Shown here: positions 8,231 through 16,981 of the stretch, piece by piece | Layout of the letters: every line of letters starts with the position of its first letter | How positions within the stretch are numbered: position 1 is the stretch's first letter | Source of the DNA: Alphaproteobacteria bacterium | GTDB lineage: Bacteria > Pseudomonadota > Alphaproteobacteria > Micavibrionales > Micavibrionaceae | NCBI GenBank assembly: GCA_021776025.1 | Contig: JAJFGR010000018.1 | Span: 108,601 to 172,600, forward strand | Reading direction: 5' to 3' | Length of the DNA stretch: 64,000 nucleotides | Position numbers and translations under genes: made by a program | Notes under the pieces: generated by a model | What the model was told of the DNA's origin: nothing | Database searches by the model: none | What the model saw: the letters and a program-made list of their open reading frames with translations, nothing else

Positions 8231-8584
8231 TCAACCTTCCGTGATTTTTTTAACAACCGAGGACTTTAACCCCATCGGTCCGAACCCCGGAACCTTACCA
8301 TCAATGTCATGGCCGCTGACCTGCTCGTTTTCAGGGACAAGGCGGATGTTCTTGACCTTTGTGCCGACCTTAATCGCGCTGCCTCCGACTTTCAAATCCT
8401 TGGCGATGGTCACGGAATCGCCGTCTTTAAGCTCATTGCCGACGGAATCGCGGATGGTTTTGGCGCTCTCTTCATCTCCGGCGGCTGACCATTCATGCGC
8501 GCATTCGGGGCAGATCAGCAGATCGCGATCTTCATACGTGTAGGCTGAGCTGCATTTGGGGCATGGGGGAAGATTTTGCGTCAT
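8231..8584 (-). CDS. phnA: PhnA/YjdM family zinc-ribbon protein
   Basis: This 117-residue protein has an N-terminal zinc ribbon (CPKC at 8-11 and CPEC at 25-28) followed by the all-beta domain typical of PhnA/YjdM, with [15 protein letters not shown] and KGT-like [12 protein letters not shown]. The name 'alkylphosphonate utilisation protein PhnA' is historical. Family members are not the phosphonoacetate hydrolase, and their role is unknown. The length matches the family. It is first in a leftward operon with a lipoprotein and a P-loop kinase. Confidence 0.9.
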   Translation of the reverse strand: MTQNLPPCPKCSSAYTYEDRDLLICPECAHEWSAAGDEESAKTIRDSVGNELKDGDSVTIAKDLKVGGSAIKVGTKVKNIRLVPENEQVSGHDIDGKVPGFGPMGLKSSVVKKITEG

Positions 8585-8685
8585 AATAGGAGTTTTGCAT
8601 CAATGGGGCACCCCTGCAAGCTGCGGAGAAACACAACTATGCACCTTTGCTAACTTTTTGCTAATTTTTGCCTGCTAGAATAATC

Positions 8686-9591
8686 ATGGAAAAATGCATA
8701 AAACCTTATGGGACGGTACTTTTGAGTGAAAATTACGAAAAATTTGCCCAAGAAACATATGAAACGGTTTACAACGCTGTGCAGCAAAGCTTGGCCACTG
8801 CAAAGAACGCGCCAATCCTGATGGTTAGCGGCGAAGGTCACTATGACTTTTTGAGCGAAATCATTACGAACATGTGGACGGATGATGCTGAAGAAACCCC
8901 TGCCCATGCGGCAGCTTATACGCATATTTCTGCGATCAGGGCCGCAGCAGACCTGGTGGGGCGCGAAAATGTTGTTGTCAGCTTCGAACAAGACCCAAAA
9001 TCAATAGAGAACATATTATCAAACCTTAATCGTGACCGGGTGCCCGATTTCTTTTTGGAACCCCAAGCATCACAACTGGCTTTCATATATGCTTACAAAA
9101 ACGGTTTTAACATTGTCGGTACAGATGCTGGATATAGAGGCGCAATAGAGCGTGCTGACGGTAATGTAGAGGAAATTATCATGGACCCGCAGCGTTATGC
9201 AATGGAACATGCCGCAATTTCTGCGCAGGCTGGCAACGCTCGAATTGTGGTGCATATTGGCGGCGCAGCCCATATAAAAACATTGCAGGGCTATCCGCCC
9301 GATTCTGACTTCAGCGATCCTGATAATGTACCGACGCCGGTGGATAATCCATTTGATAGTGTCTATGGCTGCGTTGTTTATTTTAATAATGACGACGAAT
9401 TTAAAAAAGAAACCGAAGACACCAGCTTTTACAGGAACCCGGAAAATGCAATTCAAATTGATGCGCCGGGAAAAATGGATAGTCGTGATCGTAAAGATGT
9501 TGGAAAGCGGATCGATGACGCTGCCGCAACTATGCGAAGCGAAGCGACGACGGTTGATATAATGACGACGCCTTCCAGGCCAAAAATTTAA
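8686..9591 (+). CDS. Hypothetical protein with TraB/ChaN-like features
   Basis: This 301-residue soluble protein has no signal peptide. The N-terminal SGEGHYDFL (E and H together in a G-E-G-H element) and a later R-x-A-M-E-H-A ... VVHIGGAAHIKTL segment resemble the GEx-H ... R-x-x-M ... GAxH layout of the TraB/PrgY, EreA and ChaN superfamily, whose members bind metal, haem or peptide. That link is by eye and tentative. The C-terminal 60 residues are polar and probably disordered. ATG 8686 is chosen over an upstream TTG at 8668; no strong ribosome site is visible. It is monocistronic, divergent from phnA. Confidence 0.55.
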   Translation: MEKCIKPYGTVLLSENYEKFAQETYETVYNAVQQSLATAKNAPILMVSGEGHYDFLSEIITNMWTDDAEETPAHAAAYTHISAIRAAADLVGRENVVVSFEQDPKSIENILSNLNRDRVPDFFLEPQASQLAFIYAYKNGFNIVGTDAGYRGAIERADGNVEEIIMDPQRYAMEHAAISAQAGNARIVVHIGGAAHIKTLQGYPPDSDFSDPDNVPTPVDNPFDSVYGCVVYFNNDDEFKKETEDTSFYRNPENAIQIDAPGKMDSRDRKDVGKRIDDAAATMRSEATTVDIMTTPSRPKI

Positions 9592-9620
9592 TTATTTCTT
9601 AGAGCCAGTTTTATTACTCT

Positions 9621-9866
9621 TTATTCTGACGGAAGCTTTACATCCGCGTCGCGCCAGCGGCGCATGTTGCCTTGGCATTCGAGAGCGCCATTATCGACAA
9701 GGATATAGAGCGCTTCCGCGATTTCTTTGCCTGAATCAGCATGCGGCGTAATCCCTGCGCCCGGCATCGCATCATAGACTTTGGAGATTAGAGCCGCGAT
9801 TTTGGTGAACTCCACGCTGGCGGCTTCCATGATCAGGGCATCGATTTTTTCGGGTGCGTTGGTCAT
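9621..9866 (-). CDS. Small hypothetical protein
   Basis: This is an 81-residue predicted helical protein. Its C-terminal half ends in a pattern like 'L-x-D-x-G-x-L-E-x-x-G ... W-R-x-x-x-V-x-L-P', which also occurs at the C-terminus of some small winged-helix-like bacterial domains. The function is unknown. Its start codon overlaps the stop of the upstream 62-residue gene by 4 bp (9863-9866), so the two form a coupled pair. Confidence 0.6.
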   Translation of the reverse strand: MTNAPEKIDALIMEAASVEFTKIAALISKVYDAMPGAGITPHADSGKEIAEALYILVDNGALECQGNMRRWRDADVKLPSE

Positions 9867-10051
9867 GCGGCGTCAAAGCGCTCTTTTGCGTCGGCGAACC
9901 ATTTGGCGATGTCCGCAGGGGTCGCGGCGGCGTTTTTCATCATATAATCCATGTGCTCGGCCATGTAATGCGCCTGCACGAGCTTGGTCCAGCCTTCGAA
10001 GTCCTCGGCGCTGAATTCGGTATCGCATTGGTCACAGGAGAGTGTTTTCAT
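9863..10051 (-). CDS. Small DUF1059-like zinc-binding protein
   Basis: This 62-residue protein begins MKTLSCDQCDTEF, with a Cys-x-x-Cys pair, followed by an aromatic/His helix (HYMAEHMD) that could complete a Zn site. The MKTLSC start and trailing histidines resemble DUF1059 proteins. The function is unknown. AAGGAA lies about 9 nt before the ATG. It is first of a two-gene leftward operon with the 81-residue protein. Confidence 0.6.
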   Translation of the reverse strand: MKTLSCDQCDTEFSAEDFEGWTKLVQAHYMAEHMDYMMKNAAATPADIAKWFADAKERFDAA

Positions 10052-10119
10052 AGGCTGGTTCCTTTTTAGGGTTAAGCGACTAATCCCCGCTACCCACAGA
10101 GCTTAAAGAGAATTTTATC

Positions 10120-10387
10120 ATAAAACCACACCAGAACTGGTATTATGTGGTTCTGTCCCTCAAGGAGGGGTTGTAAGAGGCCGTGAGCCTCGGGGTTAGC
10201 CTCACAAGCTGGCTTAAGGGAGAAAAGCATTTGGAACCGAACCCCCTGCGAAAGCAGCAAAGGTAAAGGTCCACCTTAGTCGCTATCTTCCGCTTCAAAA
10301 TACCAAGCGCTTGGTATGGAGATAGCCTGAGCAACCGGGCGATATAATTAGTTGGTTTTTAATTAAACCATGCGCATGGTATTTTTT
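10120..10387 (+). ncRNA. Candidate structured RNA / leader with terminator-antiterminator pair
   Basis: This stretch has no convincing ORF but a chain of good stems. They are AACCACA/TGTGGTT (10124-10130/10146-10152), CCCTC/GAGGG (10157-10161/10165-10169), GAGGC/GCCTC (10177-10181/10187-10191), and GGGGTT/AACCCC (10192-10197/10240-10245) enclosing AGCC/GGCT. Next come CTGC-GAAA-GCAG with a GNRA tetraloop (10246-10257) and GCTATCT/AGATAGC (10282-10288/10320-10326) enclosing the perfect palindrome at 10300-10317. It ends with ACCATGC/GCATGGT (10367-10380) followed by six T, a terminator form. TGGTTT (10353-10358) can instead pair with AAACCA (10365-10370), which would break that terminator. It matches no RNA family I can name (not RNase P, SRP, tmRNA, TPP, cobalamin or glycine). 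Strand and 5' end are inferred. Confidence 0.5.
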
Positions 10388-10398
10388 GGAGAAATCCA

Positions 10399-10485
10399 AT
10401 GATTTCCATGAAAATAAAAATTAGACTGAACCTTTGGCAGTTTATGCTTCTTATGAAGTTTCTGCTTTTGATCTTTTTAATTTAA
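10399..10485 (+). CDS. 28-codon hydrophobic small ORF
   Basis: ATG 10399 opens a 28-residue ORF whose first third is basic (K, K, R) and whose remainder is almost wholly hydrophobic (FMLLMKFLLLIFLI). It would make a single-span membrane peptide. GGAG at 10388-10391 gives a 7-nt spacing, a proper ribosome site. It lies immediately after the structured region and its terminator-like hairpin. Size and composition resemble type I toxins or small regulatory membrane peptides, but conservation cannot be judged here, and a chance ORF is possible. Confidence 0.35.
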   Translation: MISMKIKIRLNLWQFMLLMKFLLLIFLI

Positions 10486-10489
10486 GGCG

Positions 10490-10510
10490 AAGGGGGGCTA
10501 ACGCCCCCTT
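10490..10510 (-). terminator. Hairpin downstream of thiC
   Basis: A 7-bp stem, AAGGGGG/CCCCCTT, closes the thiC transcript just after its stop. The tract after it on the minus strand is T/A-rich rather than a pure T run, so termination efficiency is uncertain. It also follows the small ORF on the plus strand. Confidence 0.5.
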
Positions 10511-10517
10511 AGCTATT

Positions 10518-12326
<1,809 letters not shown>

Positions 12327-12656
12327 TTATAGGTAATAGGTATCAGGATCCATATCGCGGATCTCAAGTGTTACTGCGCATTCTGGCGAAACAGTTTCTT
12401 TCATCACGGTATGCAGAGCATCACCGAATTTCTTTTTCGTCGGTCCATCGCGACCCGCTAGGATTAAAAGCGTTGCATGAAGCATTTGACCATTCAAACC
12501 TTTATCTCCAACCACAGCGTGATTGAGAAGCGTTGCACGGGTTTTTAAGCGCGCGCGTTCAACGCCTTGTTCGACCAATGCTTCGTGCATATCTGGAAGT
12601 AATTGCGGGATTTGTGCTTCAAGAGATTGAGAATATTCAACAATAATATGGGGCAT
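12327..12656 (-). CDS. 5-carboxymethyl-2-hydroxymuconate isomerase-like tautomerase
   Basis: This 109-residue protein has Pro2, which would become the N-terminal catalytic proline after Met removal as in the tautomerase superfamily. The overall sequence (PHIIVEYS start, LL-x-x-x-H, ALLNHAVVGDKG-like middle) fits the CHMI/HpaF subfamily, which normally works in homoprotocatechuate breakdown. No other aromatic-degradation gene is nearby. It lies directly between the TPP riboswitch and thiC, so a thiamin-linked or stand-alone role is inferred. AAAGGA, 9 nt before ATG, is the ribosome site at the 3' end of the riboswitch. Confidence 0.82.
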   Translation of the reverse strand: MPHIIVEYSQSLEAQIPQLLPDMHEALVEQGVERARLKTRATLLNHAVVGDKGLNGQMLHATLLILAGRDGPTKKKFGDALHTVMKETVSPECAVTLEIRDMDPDTYYL

Positions 12657-12664
12657 GGTCTTTT

Positions 12665-12739
12665 CCTTTCCCTACGAGGGTGCTAGCCCTACAGGTTCGA
12701 GGCGTGTTTCTCAGCCACATTCAAGCAGCACCGCCAAGG
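12665..12739 (-). promoter_or_regulatory. TPP riboswitch (THI element)
   Basis: Read on the minus strand, the leader holds GGTGCT, CTGAGA, CGAACCTG and the closing GTAGGG-AAAGG, the conserved blocks of the thiamin-pyrophosphate riboswitch in the right order and spacing. A CCTT/AAGG end pairing (12736-12739/12665-12668) can form the basal stem P1. P1 overlaps the Shine-Dalgarno of the tautomerase gene and no T-run terminator follows, so translation control by ribosome-site occlusion is the likely mode. Confidence 0.9.
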
Positions 12740-12814
12740 TTTTTGTATGGATGCAAAGTGGCAGAAATAAAAAGATATTTCAAGGCCATATAGGTTTCAT
12801 GTTAAAATGGTCTT

Positions 12815-13477
12815 ATGCGCGGATTACAGATTTTTATTGGCTTGGTTTTGGCTTTTTATATGCCTTCTTTTGCCTATGCGCAGGAAAGTTCAAACACCAT
12901 AGCCGGTTATTTGGTATCGGATAACAGCTATGGGGATAGCCCACCGTCCCTTGATGTTACGCCAATTTATCATGATCGCCAGCAGCGTATTCAGGATATT
13001 TATACGGGCATGGATTTTAATCCGGAAGATTTCTCCTTAAAATTTACGGATTATCCTTATGGGAATCAGAATGTTGATCTTAAAATGATTGTAGAATACG
13101 GCGTAGCGCTGGCGGATGAGGGTCCGCATGTTGAATTGCTTGATTGGAAAATGTGTGACGGCGCTTCTTATATTTTAGAGAACGTGCGAGAAACCTATAC
13201 ATTCCGGAAAGATAAGGGCGACGTTGAGAAGCCCTGCATGGTTTCTTTTGAAAAAGATGAGCTCATGCACGCCATTGCCAATCGTAGTGATTATCCCAGC
13301 CACACTGAAGATATTAAGCGGTGGCAAGATGTGGCGGAGCGGTGTTACCACGGCGATGATTTCAGCTGTATTACTGCGCTTTCCTATCGTTTTGAGTTTG
13401 TCGTTAAGGACCCTGAGCGTGCAGACCAGACGTACAAATTAAAACCCTTTCGTATTGTTCCGCCGAACGGGTGTTAG
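12815..13477 (+). CDS. Exported hypothetical protein
   Basis: This 220-residue protein starts with a type I signal peptide (hydrophobic core at about 6-20, cleavage after AYA near residue 22). The mature part is polar and has five cysteines (KMCDG, KPCMV, ERCYH, FSCIT and the terminal Cys), which suggests disulfides in the periplasm. I do not recognise a domain. No Shine-Dalgarno is evident before ATG 12815. It precedes the SCO-type gene by 43 bp on the same strand and may be co-transcribed with it. Confidence 0.65.
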   Translation: MRGLQIFIGLVLAFYMPSFAYAQESSNTIAGYLVSDNSYGDSPPSLDVTPIYHDRQQRIQDIYTGMDFNPEDFSLKFTDYPYGNQNVDLKMIVEYGVALADEGPHVELLDWKMCDGASYILENVRETYTFRKDKGDVEKPCMVSFEKDELMHAIANRSDYPSHTEDIKRWQDVAERCYHGDDFSCITALSYRFEFVVKDPERADQTYKLKPFRIVPPNGC

Positions 13478-13520
13478 AAAAGCTTTGATCTTCACATAGC
13501 GCTGGCCTATATATCCCCTC

Positions 13521-14183
13521 ATGAACCCAAACATCAAAAAACGCCTGTTACGGACATTAATATTCAGCCTGATTGCCTTGGTCATTGGCGCAGGCGTGGG
13601 GTGGGTGCAGATCCAGATGCAAAGTGCGCGCGTAACAACGAAAGACGGCAAGCAGATGGAAACCGCGCTGCCGATGGCGGGGCTGCAGATTGGCGGGCCG
13701 TTTTCGCTGACTAATCATCTAGGCGCAGATGTCACCGAGAAAAATTATGAGGGACAATATAAGCTGATTTATTTCGGGTTTACGTACTGCCCAGCGATTT
13801 GCCCGACGGAATTGCAGAAAATCAGCCGGGTGATGAGCGCGCTGGAAGACAAGCATCCGGAAGCAGCCAAGACCATCCAACCTCTGTTTATTACTGTTGA
13901 TCCAGAGCGCGACAGAGTGCCGGTGATGCGCGAATATATCAGTTTGTTTCACAAACGCCTTGTCGGCCTGACCGGCACGGTGCCGCAGATTGATTTTATC
14001 AAGAAGAGTTACCGCATTTTTGCAACAAAAGTGCAGGATGAAACCCAGAATGATTACAGCGTTGATCACTCTTCTTTTATTTATTTGATGGGCCCGAATA
14101 ACGAACTGATGAGCATGTACCGGGTGAGCGACAGCGCCGATGATGTTTATGCGGATCTTATAGAGCGGCTGGGGCTGTCTTAG
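13521..14183 (+). CDS. SCO1/SenC family copper chaperone
   Basis: This membrane-anchored thioredoxin-fold protein helps load the CuA site of cytochrome c oxidase or acts as a periplasmic thiol/disulfide factor. One N-terminal transmembrane helix spans about residues 11-30. The copper ligands are the C-x3-C pair Cys90/Cys94 (TYCPAICPT) and His183 in VDHSS. The 220-residue length is normal. Its stop overlaps the convergent SCP2 gene's stop by 4 bp. No oxidase genes are nearby. Confidence 0.93.
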   Translation: MNPNIKKRLLRTLIFSLIALVIGAGVGWVQIQMQSARVTTKDGKQMETALPMAGLQIGGPFSLTNHLGADVTEKNYEGQYKLIYFGFTYCPAICPTELQKISRVMSALEDKHPEAAKTIQPLFITVDPERDRVPVMREYISLFHKRLVGLTGTVPQIDFIKKSYRIFATKVQDETQNDYSVDHSSFIYLMGPNNELMSMYRVSDSADDVYADLIERLGLS

Positions 14184-14485
14184 TCTTCCAGAATGGCATT
14201 GAGCTTCATAGCAAGACCCATAGAGCCTTTAACTTTTAGCTTGCCCATCATGAAGGCGATATTTGGGTCTTGGGTGCCCGCCAAAATTTCCTGAAATGCT
14301 GAGAGTGATGTTTCAAAGGTGACATCGGCTTCGGCTGCAGCATCATCTGAAATTTCCGGCGGGTTTTGAGTTGCATCGACGAAAATGCAGCCTTCATCAC
14401 CAAAATCGAATTTCACGCTGGCGTTCAAGCCTATGGCCATAGCCATTTTTTCTTTAATTTTCGACGTGATGGCTTCCAAAGACAT
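14180..14485 (-). CDS. SCP2 sterol-binding domain protein
   Basis: This is a stand-alone 101-residue SCP2 domain, a lipid- or acyl-binding fold. Typical marks are the central D-x-x-F-E-x-S / D-x-x-A-F-M-M-G-K-L-K-V-K-G-S-M-G-x-A block near residues 64-95. Such proteins are common next to fatty-acid or hydrocarbon genes in alphaproteobacteria; here the beta-oxidation block starts a few kilobases on. It is monocistronic and convergent with the SCO gene. Confidence 0.88.
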   Translation of the reverse strand: MSLEAITSKIKEKMAMAIGLNASVKFDFGDEGCIFVDATQNPPEISDDAAAEADVTFETSLSAFQEILAGTQDPNIAFMMGKLKVKGSMGLAMKLNAILED

Positions 14486-14630
14486 TTTATATTCCCCTCA
14501 TATGCTTTTGAACATTAACACTGCATAGACATAGATGAGTTTTTAAAGATTGTCTCCCCCAAAACGGAGTGCTAATCTTGATATCGCTTGTCTGTTAAAC
14601 ACTACTTTTTGGGCTTTCAGGATTAAAATT

Positions 14631-16301
14631 ATGCGCTGTGCTTCTTTTCGCCACACTTTCCGCTTATCGCTTCTGGCCGGTTTTTTATTGGGGACGATGT
14701 CCGTACCAGTGTATGCGGCAACCGAGGCAGACCCTGAGGTTTATTTTTACCCGTCTAAAGGCTGGAATATTCAAAAAATGGGCGGATCCTGCTCTATTTC
14801 AAGCCGTTTTAACAATGGTTTTGTTATCACTTTTGATGGTGATGAGCGCTGGATTTCAGGCATGAGCGTCGATTTTCAGCAAGATATTTTTCAAAATGGA
14901 AAAACATATGATGTGAAGCTCAGCGTTCCGGGCGTGAAAGATAAAAGCTTTAAAGCTTCGGGCGAATCCGGCAGCACGCTGGGGATTGGACTGCGAAAAC
15001 AAAAAGATTTTTATCAGGCTCTGCGGACATCGTCGGTGCTGGATTTGACACTGGATGACAATAATTTCCGTTTTTATCTGACTGGTTTTACTGGCTCTGC
15101 AGCGAATTTTGAGCGATGCATGGCGGGCGCGGTCATGGATAACCCGGAAAACAAGGCGGCAAAAACACTGGTACCGCGGTCAGAAGAAGATAAATTCATG
15201 ATCAATGAATCGATTGCGATGGAAGAGCGTGCCAAGAACCAAACGCAAGCGGTTGTCGAAATTTCACCTGAAAACCCACAGCCAGTTGTTCAGGAAATTC
15301 CTGTGAAGGAAGTGGTGAAGCTTGGCGATACGGTTGTGGAAGGCGATATAGCCAGCAACGGGAGCATTCTTGATACGGATGTTAAAGACCTTTTGGAAAA
15401 ACCGGGGATGATGGATCCACAGGACGTTGGGCGTAAACGCCTTTCAGAACAGCTGGCGGCGCAGATTGCCGATAATCCGGATTTGATTGAAGTGGATGAA
15501 CAGGCGCTGAGACTGCTAGAAACACGTAAGACTTTGGAGATGCCGCCGGGGATAGAGGATAGACCTTTAATTCCTGAAGCACCGCAAGAGACACCTAAGC
15601 CCGCCGAAAAAATCACCGCGATCGTTGAAAAAGAGGTCAAACCGCTCACGCCGATAGAAGAGAAGCCTGCGGATGTCGCGCTGGAGCCTTCCGCTGCTGA
15701 GGCCTTACTGGAGCCGGTTAAAGAAGAAATTGTCGAAGTGGCGGAGGTGCCGCCTGCCACTGCCGTGGCGCCGAAGCGTGAGACAATTAGAAAATCAACG
15801 CCGCCGATGAAAGTGAATAAGGAAGTGACGCGTAGCCAAGCCGATTTTACAAATCTTGAGCCAGCGGCGCCTGGACCAAATGTTAAGGAGCTGCGCAAGC
15901 AGGTGCTTAATCTGCAGGATATGGTTGATGGGCTTAAGACAGAGAACAGGGCGCTCAATGATGAGCTGAAGTCCTCTTTGAAAGAATCGGAAGATGAACG
16001 TTTGAGCATTTCTTCGGAAAACTGGAATTTAGAGCGCGCGACCATGCGGTTCAATGAAGCTGAACGGCAGCTCAAACGTATGGGTCAGCAATTGCAGCAA
16101 GAGCGCGCCAAGAATGATGTTGAAAAACGTGAGCTAGAAGCGATGCTGTTTGATCCGCAAGTGACTGATCAGGCACAGCTAGCACGGCTGGCTGATCTGG
16201 AAGAGAAGCTGATAGAAGCGGAAAAAGAGCTAGAAGACCAGCGTGAGCGCTATGAAGAGCAAATTCGTCAGCGCTGGGAAGCCGGCAAACCAGCACAATA
16301 A
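14631..16301 (+). CDS. Exported coiled-coil protein with proline-rich middle
   Basis: This protein of about 556 residues is exported: the signal peptide ends at VYA near residue 29. Residues about 30-170 form a beta-rich globular domain with a Cys pair (GGSCSISS and FERCMAG). Residues about 190-410 are Pro/Glu/Val-rich and probably extended. The last 130 residues (from LRKQVLNLQD) are a strong coiled coil. This could bridge the periplasm or organise an envelope complex; the function is unknown. I start at ATG 14631 (AGGA about 8 nt upstream, followed at once by the signal peptide) rather than the ORF's first ATG at 14550. Confidence 0.65.
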   Translation: MRCASFRHTFRLSLLAGFLLGTMSVPVYAATEADPEVYFYPSKGWNIQKMGGSCSISSRFNNGFVITFDGDERWISGMSVDFQQDIFQNGKTYDVKLSVPGVKDKSFKASGESGSTLGIGLRKQKDFYQALRTSSVLDLTLDDNNFRFYLTGFTGSAANFERCMAGAVMDNPENKAAKTLVPRSEEDKFMINESIAMEERAKNQTQAVVEISPENPQPVVQEIPVKEVVKLGDTVVEGDIASNGSILDTDVKDLLEKPGMMDPQDVGRKRLSEQLAAQIADNPDLIEVDEQALRLLETRKTLEMPPGIEDRPLIPEAPQETPKPAEKITAIVEKEVKPLTPIEEKPADVALEPSAAEALLEPVKEEIVEVAEVPPATAVAPKRETIRKSTPPMKVNKEVTRSQADFTNLEPAAPGPNVKELRKQVLNLQDMVDGLKTENRALNDELKSSLKESEDERLSISSENWNLERATMRFNEAERQLKRMGQQLQQERAKNDVEKRELEAMLFDPQVTDQAQLARLADLEEKLIEAEKELEDQRERYEEQIRQRWEAGKPAQ

Positions 16302-16354
16302 TTTCAATTAAACTTTTATGGCAAAAAAACATTCATCTATGATAAATAGATCGA

Positions 16355-16981
16355 ATGTTTTTGGAAACGGCTTCAGCTTTAAGGAAGAATGTAACGGCGC
16401 ACCCCCGGGTTGCAAGCGCTTTGGCAGGTATTTTTGGCCTCGCGGCCATTGTCTCTGCGCCTTCAGTATATTACGGGCTGGATGCGCAAGGCCCGGAAAA
16501 AAATTTTAAAGCCGACGCGGTCATCGTTTTTGCCGGGGGAAGTGGGCGCATTGCGCGCGGCATTGAAATAGGGCGACAAGATGGTGAAAAAAAACTTAAG
16601 GTCTTTATTTCCGGCGCCAAGGAGGGGCAAAATTTAGCTACGGTTCTCAGCATGACCTATCCGAGGATTGTACCGCATCCTGATATTGGCGAGATTGAGC
16701 TTGGTGACAGAGCGCTTAATACTGTCGGCAATGCCCTTGAGGCGGAGAAGTGGCTTGAGCAAAACCCCGCGCTTAAAAATGTTATTTTTGTAACTTCTAA
16801 TTATCATCAGGCCAGAGCGAATTTGGAGCTGCAGCGGACCTTACAGGAAGATATTGAGGAGCGGTTTGAGAGCGTTAATAACGGCTTTAATTTTGTAGCG
16901 CGAGGTACAGAAATTTTGAAAACTTTTGCCAGTTTCCTTGGGTACCATGGCGACGGCCCGCATTTACGGGAACCGAATTAA
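16355..16981 (+). CDS. YdcF/SanA-family (DUF218) protein
   Basis: This 208-residue protein has one N-terminal membrane-anchor helix (about 18-40) followed by a DUF218 domain. Its marks are ADAVIVFAGGSGR, VFISG, the N-T-x-x-N-A-x-E element and VTSNYHQARANLEL. Relatives (ElyC, SanA, YdcF) affect envelope integrity and polysaccharide-carrier recycling. The start is supported only by the fit of the anchor; the ATG lies 53 bp after the coiled-coil gene, so the two are probably one transcript. It overlaps the stop of the convergent acyl-CoA dehydrogenase by 4 bp. Confidence 0.82.
   Translation: MFLETASALRKNVTAHPRVASALAGIFGLAAIVSAPSVYYGLDAQGPEKNFKADAVIVFAGGSGRIARGIEIGRQDGEKKLKVFISGAKEGQNLATVLSMTYPRIVPHPDIGEIELGDRALNTVGNALEAEKWLEQNPALKNVIFVTSNYHQARANLELQRTLQEDIEERFESVNNGFNFVARGTEILKTFASFLGYHGDGPHLREPN

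Noticed and set aside
10143..10334. 63-codon minus-strand ORF in the gene-free stretch
   Set aside because: It is the complement of the stem-rich region, has no ribosome site, and its sequence is a by-product of inverted repeats.
10120..10387. RNase P RNA, SRP RNA, tmRNA or a group I/II intron as identity of the folded region
   Set aside because: None of the hallmark conserved strings of those RNAs (for example GGAAGGAAGC of SRP or the GAGGAAAGTCC of RNase P) is present.
15290..16075. 261-codon minus-strand ORF, Ser-rich
   Set aside because: Exact antisense of the Pro/Glu-rich and coiled-coil part of the exported protein; typical shadow of biased codons.
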